Of a stretch of 64,000 bases of DNA, positions 58,134 through 64,000 are shown piece by piece. The stretch is taken from NCBI RefSeq assembly GCF_037392515.1, contig NC_090288.1:13497969-13561968 (forward strand). The letters run 5' to 3'. This DNA comes from Haliotis asinina. Its lineage: Eukaryota > Mollusca > Gastropoda > Lepetellida > Haliotidae. The translations under genes and the position numbers were made by a program. The first letter of the stretch is position 1; the number at the start of each line of letters is the position of its first letter. The notes beneath the pieces are model-generated. The model was not told the DNA's origin. It ran no database searches and was given only the letters and a program-made list of their open reading frames with translations.

Positions 58134-59154
58134 ATGTATAGTCTCCCAATTAAACTGCTCTTGCATAATTATCATCAAAAGAGTGTTTCCATCTTAGAAC
58201 TGTCACCTGAACACTGTGATGATTATCTGCTATATATACATATCTACTATTACTTTAACACTGATTTTGGCACACAGAGAATGGGGACTACTCCTTATAA
58301 CAGAACAATAACAATAAAGTTCAACGACATGAAACCTTTGGTTTATACAACTGTAATATATATACACCCACAATAAAAACACAGAACAGCCTTCGTCACA
58401 AACTTGAAAAGGTAAACTTCAATTTTGTTGAACAAAATATTTCCATGTATGAAGCTGAATGTGAATGCTTTTATTATCAACAATAAAAAAAACACCTTAT
58501 TCACCTTCTAGAACAATGCCTCATCTACAAAACTGAAAACATTATTGCCATGTTGTATGACAACTGGGTTAAAAGGTGGGTTTATTGAGAAAAAATATTG
58601 ACACTGGTATATTGAGTTTGCAAAGATATGTTAAGGGCATCTGTTGGTATAACATATTAATCATATGTAGAACAAATATGTAACGTATGATAAAAATATG
58701 TTTCATTCTATAATATGTATCAATATAATATTATGATCCCAGTATGCAATACCAGTATTTCATGTTAAATAAATGCATTTGTTGCCATGACAACACTGAC
58801 ATGGATAATACTGCAATGTATTATTTTATATCTTAGTAAAATCAGGTAATACTGAACATTCATACAAAAATAGATCAACAATGGTGGTTATTGTTTATTT
58901 GCTATATACACATCATTGTTAATCAGGTTGGCCATTGTCTGGCATAAGGAAATGATATGCAGGGGTTGTCATGGTGATGATTAATGTATATGCAGGATAA
59001 ATACATTGGTAATTGCAAACAAATGTCTTCCACAACAAAGTTGATTATACAAATAAAAGCAATCAAAATACACATACAGCATATCAGGCCCTTTGAAGAA
59101 AAATCTTGAGGAGACACATATTTATCTTATATGCATCAAGAGGATCCGATGTCA

Positions 59155-59725
59155 ACCCTTCTCACAAAGACCTGAACACAACCCATCTCACACTGGCCTG
59201 ACCACCTACCACCTCACAGAGACCTGAAGGTAACCCACCTTATAAGCTAAACTCAACCCAACTCACAAGCGCTTGAACACAACCCATCTCACACTGACCT
59301 GAACACAACCCATCTCACACCCACCTGAACACAACCCTTCTCACAAAGACAACACATCCCTTCTCACACTGACCTGAACACAACCCTTCTCACACTGACC
59401 TGAACACAACCCTTCTCACACTGACCTGAACACAACCCATCTCACACTGACCTAAACACAACCCTTCTCACAAAGACAACACAACCCATCTCACAAAGAC
59501 CTGAACACAACCCTTCTCACACTGACCTGAACACAACCCTTCTCAGACTAACCTGAAGACAACTCGTCTGACAGTGACCTGAACACAACCCATTTTACAC
59601 TGGCCTGAAGACAGCCCATCTAACAAAGACCTGAAGACAACCCATTTCATATAGACTTGAACACAACCCATCTCACACTGACCTGAAGACAACACATCTC
59701 ACAAGGGCCTAAACACAACCAATTC
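59155..59725. repeat. ~26-bp minisatellite, more than 15 units
   Basis: Units are CTCACACTGACCTGAACACA followed by ACCCTT or ACCCAT, with many variants. Confidence 0.93.
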
Positions 59726-59867
59726 TGTTAGATTGAAATCCATTATACAAGTTGAGGTCTTATTGGCTTTAGAGATACCTGTTGGAATTGGCAGCTGGTC
59801 TTCTTTGAGAAATAAGACATGAATTTAAGCTTGTGACAAAGCCTGAACCCCACCAAGACTCCAACAC

Positions 59868-60133
59868 AAGCTCAATCACTCTCAATCCTCAGACCATATT
59901 CACTCTCAGTCCTCAGACCATATTCACTCTCAATCCTCAGACCATGTTCACTCTCAATCCTCAGACCATGTTCACTCTCAATCCTCAGACCACATTTACT
60001 CTCAATCCTCAGACCACATTCACTCTCAATCCTCAGACCACAGTCACTCTCAATCCTCAGACCATGTTCACTCTCAATCCTCAGACCACATTCACTCTCA
60101 GTCCTCAGACCACAGTCACTCTCAATCCTCACA
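59868..60133. repeat. 24-bp minisatellite, about eleven units
   Basis: Units are ACTCTCAATCCTCAGACCAC followed by ATTC. The 24-bp period keeps frames open in both directions (Thr-Leu-Asn-Pro-Gln-Thr type octads) without other gene signs. Confidence 0.95.
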
Positions 60134-60322
60134 CAGCATAATGGAGACATATTACATTACATAACTTGTCTACAGCAGATAAAATCTGAGCTAACATACA
60201 TCTAAATCCTACATCAACACCAATAGAGGTCTGTGGGCCTTGATGCCAATTCAGCAAGCCAACTAGCTGAGGAAACACGTGTTCACTGCCAAGTCCTCAC
60301 AACCGGTACATTTCCACGTTTC

Positions 60323-60442
60323 TCACATGGTTCTACAACATAAGCGGGTCAGGTTATCAACACCGGCAAGCAGGAGCTGTGTGACCTTCCTGGTGACCTT
60401 GCTGGCAACCCGCCCACTGACACACTCCAGACACACGCCAAT
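60323..60442 (-). CDS. Candidate short terminal exon, family unknown
   Basis: After GTGACTGCCAG the minus strand is open for 39 codons: IGVCLECVSGRVASKVTRKV then TQLLLAGVDNLTRLCCRTM and TGA. The segment has higher GC and a protein-like mix unlike its AT-rich surroundings. No matching upstream exon could be identified. It may be a fragment of a repeat family. Confidence 0.25.
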   Translation of the reverse strand: MGVCLECVSGRVASKVTRKVTQLLLAGVDNLTRLCCRTM

Positions 60443-61624
60443 CTGGCAGTCACTCAAACCACAATCAAACCGCAATCAAACATCAATCCAACATTGACTA
60501 CAAGGAGTAGAAAACCATTATCAATGCTACACCAGAGCACCAAGGAATTTTAAAGTCAGTCTAGTCTCAGAGATTAAGCTATGGGTCATGTAAACGAACA
60601 CTGTATCAAATTTGGACATCTAATATATCCAACTGATTTCTCATTCCTCGTCTCAGTGGTTAAGTCATAAACCTGATTCATTTCCCTCAGCGCTAGTACT
60701 GAGGGTCTCAAACGTTTAAATTTGGTCTCGCTCAAGTCTATGTTGGCTTCAAACATCAATGACGCACTGCTTCTTTTCATAGGGGATTCTAGTGGTATAA
60801 CTGATGTAGACAAAAAGGTATTGTTCCAATATGCCCAAAACAATGACACAAGTGGTGCCATATTACATGATTTTAGTTTCTTTTTTCACTAAAAATGCAG
60901 CTCCTTTAAACTGAACATTTAACACACACTTCAGAAAGCTGGCTCGATGATTGCATCAGATTCTTTCGCAAGTCATCAGATATAAATATTCATTAGGCCT
61001 GTAATGAAAAAGTCAAGGTAAACATTCAGTGGAATCTATGCTGAAAATAAGACAAACATCTGAATATTCTAGTTCCACCCCTTAATGTTGATAACAAGTT
61101 TAGAGACATGGAAAAGTGTAGCACCTGTTACTGGGTTAATTGCAAATACAACTTTCCTATCTGCCTATTCCATGCCTGTTTTTGGAGGAGTGTGATGGGA
61201 ACCAGTTGCTTTACTGTGATACACAACGTCTTGGCAATACCTCAGAGTCTGTGTAGTATCTCAGTATCTCGAGATATATTTCAGTATTATCTTAAGATTT
61301 TACATTTCAGTCGTTCTCACTATTGCTGCCAACCTTCTTTAGTTTACGGAATATCAAGCAATATTTCATCACCATCTAAACAATATCTCAGTATAACGAC
61401 ATTTCAGCAATAACTTCAGCGCAACTGTGGATTTTATCTGGACCATTGCGGCTTCAAATACCAACTGTATTTTCCCATCATTACAAGAAGGATTGGTTAC
61501 TTGGGTCTCGCAAGAGAGCTAGTTTGGTTACTATGCATTTTAACTGGATTCCAGATGCATTAGAACATGTTGGTTTAACAAGGGGGAATAAACCATAGTG
61601 ACATAGGTCTTAGACTGAGTATGG

Positions 61625-61765
61625 TTTAACAATACCCAATATTCCAGCAACATCACAGCAGTGGACACCAGAAATGGTGTCACACATTGTACCCATGTGA
61701 GGAATCAAATGCTTTCAATGTGATGAGCAGACATTTTTACCCCTAGGCTACCTAACTGCCCCTGC
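61625..61765 (-). mobile_element. tRNA-derived SINE (family 2), reverse
   Basis: AATATTCCAGCAACATCACAG, CACCAGAAATGGTGTCAC, GAGGAATCAAATG and CCCCTAGGCTACC. The B-box part is weakened. Confidence 0.75.
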
Positions 61766-61894
61766 AGGCTATAGAGTTCATAGATTCCTGGTGTATCTAA
61801 GGGAAGCAACTTTGTACAACAAATTGCAGAACTGAGACAAATCGGTCAACCGTGATCTCTCATGGGATCTGAGTCAATGTCAACACATGGTTTA

Positions 61895-62185
61895 TCTCAT
61901 GAGTGAGTGAGTGAGTGCATTTAGCTTTACGCCACACTCAGCAATATTCCAGCTATATGGCAGCGATCTGTAAATAATCGAGCCTGGACCAGACAATCCA
62001 GTGATCAACAACATGAGCATCGATCTGCGCATTTGGGAACCGATGACATGTGTCAACCAAGTCAGCAAGCGTGACCACCCGATCCTGTTAGTCGACTCTT
62101 ACGACAAGCATAGTTGCCTTTTATGGCAAGCATGGGCTGATGAAGGCCTATTCTACCCCGGGACCTTCACAGGTCGTTTACCTCA
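61895..62185 (-). mobile_element. Family 1 SINE-like repeat, full length, best preserved copy, reverse
   Basis: Plus strand from GAGTGAGTGAGTGAGTGCAT through CACACTCAGCAATATTCC, GCGCATTTGGGAACCGATGA and CGACTCTTACGACAAGC to CCCGGGACCTTCACAGGTC. A good reference for the family consensus. Confidence 0.92.
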
Positions 62186-62294
62186 TGGATGAAGACGCAT
62201 GTCTTTTAACACTGTTATCATGTTCTGACTTGATTCAAATAACCTGTGAAGGTTTAAGTTAGAACTGATCTTCAGTAACCCACACTAATGTTGC

Positions 62295-62460
62295 AAGAGG
62301 AGAGCAGGTGATCAGCCGAGACTCGCTGACTTCGTTGACAATTGTGTAGACAGATGCTCATGCTGTTGATCACGGGATTGTTGAATCCAGACTCAGTTAT
62401 TTACAGACAGCTTTAGCTGGAATACTGCTGAGTGTGGTTTAAAGCTAAACTCACACACTC
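62295..62460 (+). mobile_element. Family 1 SINE-like repeat, 5'-truncated, forward
   Basis: GACTCGCTGACTTCGTTGAC, GATGCTCATGCTGTTGATCAC, GGAATACTGCTGAGTGTGG and AAGCTAAACTCACACACTCC in order. Opposite orientation to the full copy 0.1 kb away. Confidence 0.85.
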
Positions 62461-63423
62461 CTTCCCTTGACTCAATAATAATACTGTCCCAGTATTCCTT
62501 CAGTACTGACACGCTTACTATAAACATGACCAGTGATATCAATAACAGAATCATCAAGCTGCCACATAAAGTTAAACGTTGAAGTAAAATACTGCACTCC
62601 TATAAACTGTTTCACTTATAACGTTATCAGTTGAGTGGAAAGTACCATCAGTATTATTGGCTATTCCTTATCAGTTCTGTGGCAAATAGCATCAATATGA
62701 TCTTCCATTCCTTCAAGCATTGGCAGGGTGTGCTTTTTGATTTCAAGATTATGCCACTTGTATTTTCACAGGAACATTTTATTCTATCTAAATATTTAAC
62801 AGATACACTGGGTGTGAGACAGATGAGTGAAATATGGAATCATATTTCGACAACAATTTTCAAAAGATTCATCCAATTGATGTGAATGGTTGTGGTGAAT
62901 GATCGCAGATGAAACACGCCCAGCCTTTTGATAGGCAATCATGGTTAAGATTCTGTTTATTTTACTGAAGTAAGCCCCAAATCTATTTTCACATGTTTAT
63001 GATACCAATGGCGCCAGAGGGAAATCGGAGATGGAAAGCGGCACATAGTATTGGTGAAATATAAATTCTAAATGAGAAAGCAAACATTTATTGAAGGTGT
63101 CTTGCCAAATATTTCTTTTACTGGATACTATATTTAACACAAACTTCATGAGGCAAAAGCTTAAAATGCCTGGATGTTTCAGGTTCTTCACTGTACCTAT
63201 TCCCATAATCCTAAGTACAGTGGTCTGTCTCCCTGACATTAAACAGTAAATTAAAAGGACTCTAACTCAAATCTAATAGGATTTAGCAAGAACAGAATGC
63301 CAAAATGCAATATTATATATTTGGCATATATATGTTTGTGAATGATGAAACTATCTTTCTGAGGCTAAACTTCTGTGTAATGGTACTCTCAATTCTACTC
63401 TCAACTGAAACAACAGTTATAGT

Positions 63424-63690
63424 TTGTTGAGTGAGTGAGTGAGTGAATGAGTGAGTGAGTTTAGTTTGACCCCACTCAGCAATATTCAAGCTATATGGCG
63501 TCAAGTAAATGAGTCTGGAGCAGACAATCCAGTGATAAACAGCATGAGCATCTGAATCTACGCTTATGATAAGATAATGTTTCAACCAAGTTAGCAAGCC
63601 TGACCAACCAATACTATTAGTCGCCTCTTATGACAAACATGGGTTACTGAAGATCAATTCCAACCAAGACCTTCACAGCTCCATACACGA
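63424..63690 (-). mobile_element. Family 1 SINE-like repeat, reverse
   Basis: Six GTGA-type units, then GTTTGACCCCACTCAGCAAT, CAGACAATCCAGTGATAAAC, CGCCTCTTATGACAAACATG and GACCTTCACAGCTCC. Confidence 0.88.
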
Positions 63691-63772
63691 CAACCTAACA
63701 ACCCTGCAATAAATCTGTGTTTCCAAGAGTTCCAGACCCAAGAGTAACCCATTGCTTTACAACAAACCTACA

Positions 63773-63808
63773 GGAACAAGAACAAGAACAGGAACAGGAA
63801 TAAGGAAT
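63773..63808. repeat. AACAGG/AACAAG hexanucleotide repeat
   Basis: GGAACAAGAACAAGAACAGG and following units. A direct repeat TCGACTGCAA follows at about 63818-63840. Confidence 0.8.
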
Positions 63809-64000
63809 TGATTTCAGTCGACTGCAATCGACTGCAATCAGTTCAGCCACACAACTCTGATAACCTCACTAAAACTGTGAATATAAATACTTTACCTTCA
63901 CATCTAATATTTGTCTGGGCTCCATGCTCCATATTCACAGAATACAAGATATCTCACATCTGTCAGTCTTTCAACTCAGCTAACAGATGAGTGAGTGAGG

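Noticed and set aside
58047-58376. Open frame with a long polyhistidine run
   Set aside because: Caused by the CAT/CAC microsatellite; the remainder is AT-rich random sequence.
59833-60150. Open frames in both directions with octad repeats
   Set aside because: 24-bp minisatellite keeps frames open by its period.
60586-60861. 91-codon minus-strand open frame starting MAPLVSLFWAYWN
   Set aside because: No recognisable domain, no exon borders, and surrounding DNA is repeat-rich; could be a repeat fragment.

Overview
This window is eukaryotic nuclear DNA, AT-rich and intron-rich, almost certainly from a marine gastropod and most likely an abalone (Haliotis). The main clue is a dispersed ~260-bp repeat, ending in a GTGAGT-rich tail, that I recognise from abalone genomic sequence and that occurs here more than a dozen times. 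A second, tRNA-derived SINE family shares its 3' tail. There is no sign of bacterial organisation, CRISPR or rRNA, and no intact viral or retroviral element was recognised. The species assignment is recognition from memory, not a database result.

Left part (1-25 kb). A 1.4-kb AT-rich stretch and one SINE lead into a ~178-bp satellite (about 1755-2995) built around the palindrome GCCCATGGGC. From 3141 to about 23.9 kb there is a head-to-tail array of six 3.3-3.4 kb units plus partial ends, nearly identical to one another. An older, clearly diverged partial copy follows to about 24.87 kb. Each unit contains what I read as a small spliced plus-strand gene that ATG-to-stop ORF scanning misses: exon 1 with the start codon, exon 2, and exon 3 with an acidic run and a C-terminus that forms a clean cationic amphipathic helix. 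An alternative hydrophobic last exon follows, with an AATAAA signal. The splice phases fit through all junctions. I do not recognise the protein family. This is the best candidate in the window for something undescribed.

Middle part (25-34.4 kb). AT-rich and without convincing exons. It holds a triplet repeat, several foldback or MITE-like elements and minisatellites. A minus-strand poly(A) signal at 25937-25942, followed by a U-rich downstream element, could end a very long 3' UTR of the gene to its right (inference).

Right part (34.4-64 kb). Eleven minus-strand exons (34387-49629, total 1455 bp, all phases consistent) encode the last 484 residues of an ADAMTS9/ADAMTS20/GON-1-type secreted metalloprotease: five thrombospondin type-1 repeats followed by a complete GON domain and stop codon. 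The catalytic part must lie beyond 64 kb or outside this window. The introns are full of minisatellites (about 18 to 60 bp periods), SINEs and foldbacks. From 49.7 to 64 kb I find only repeats and two unassigned candidate minus-strand exons (56641-56756 and 60323-60442).
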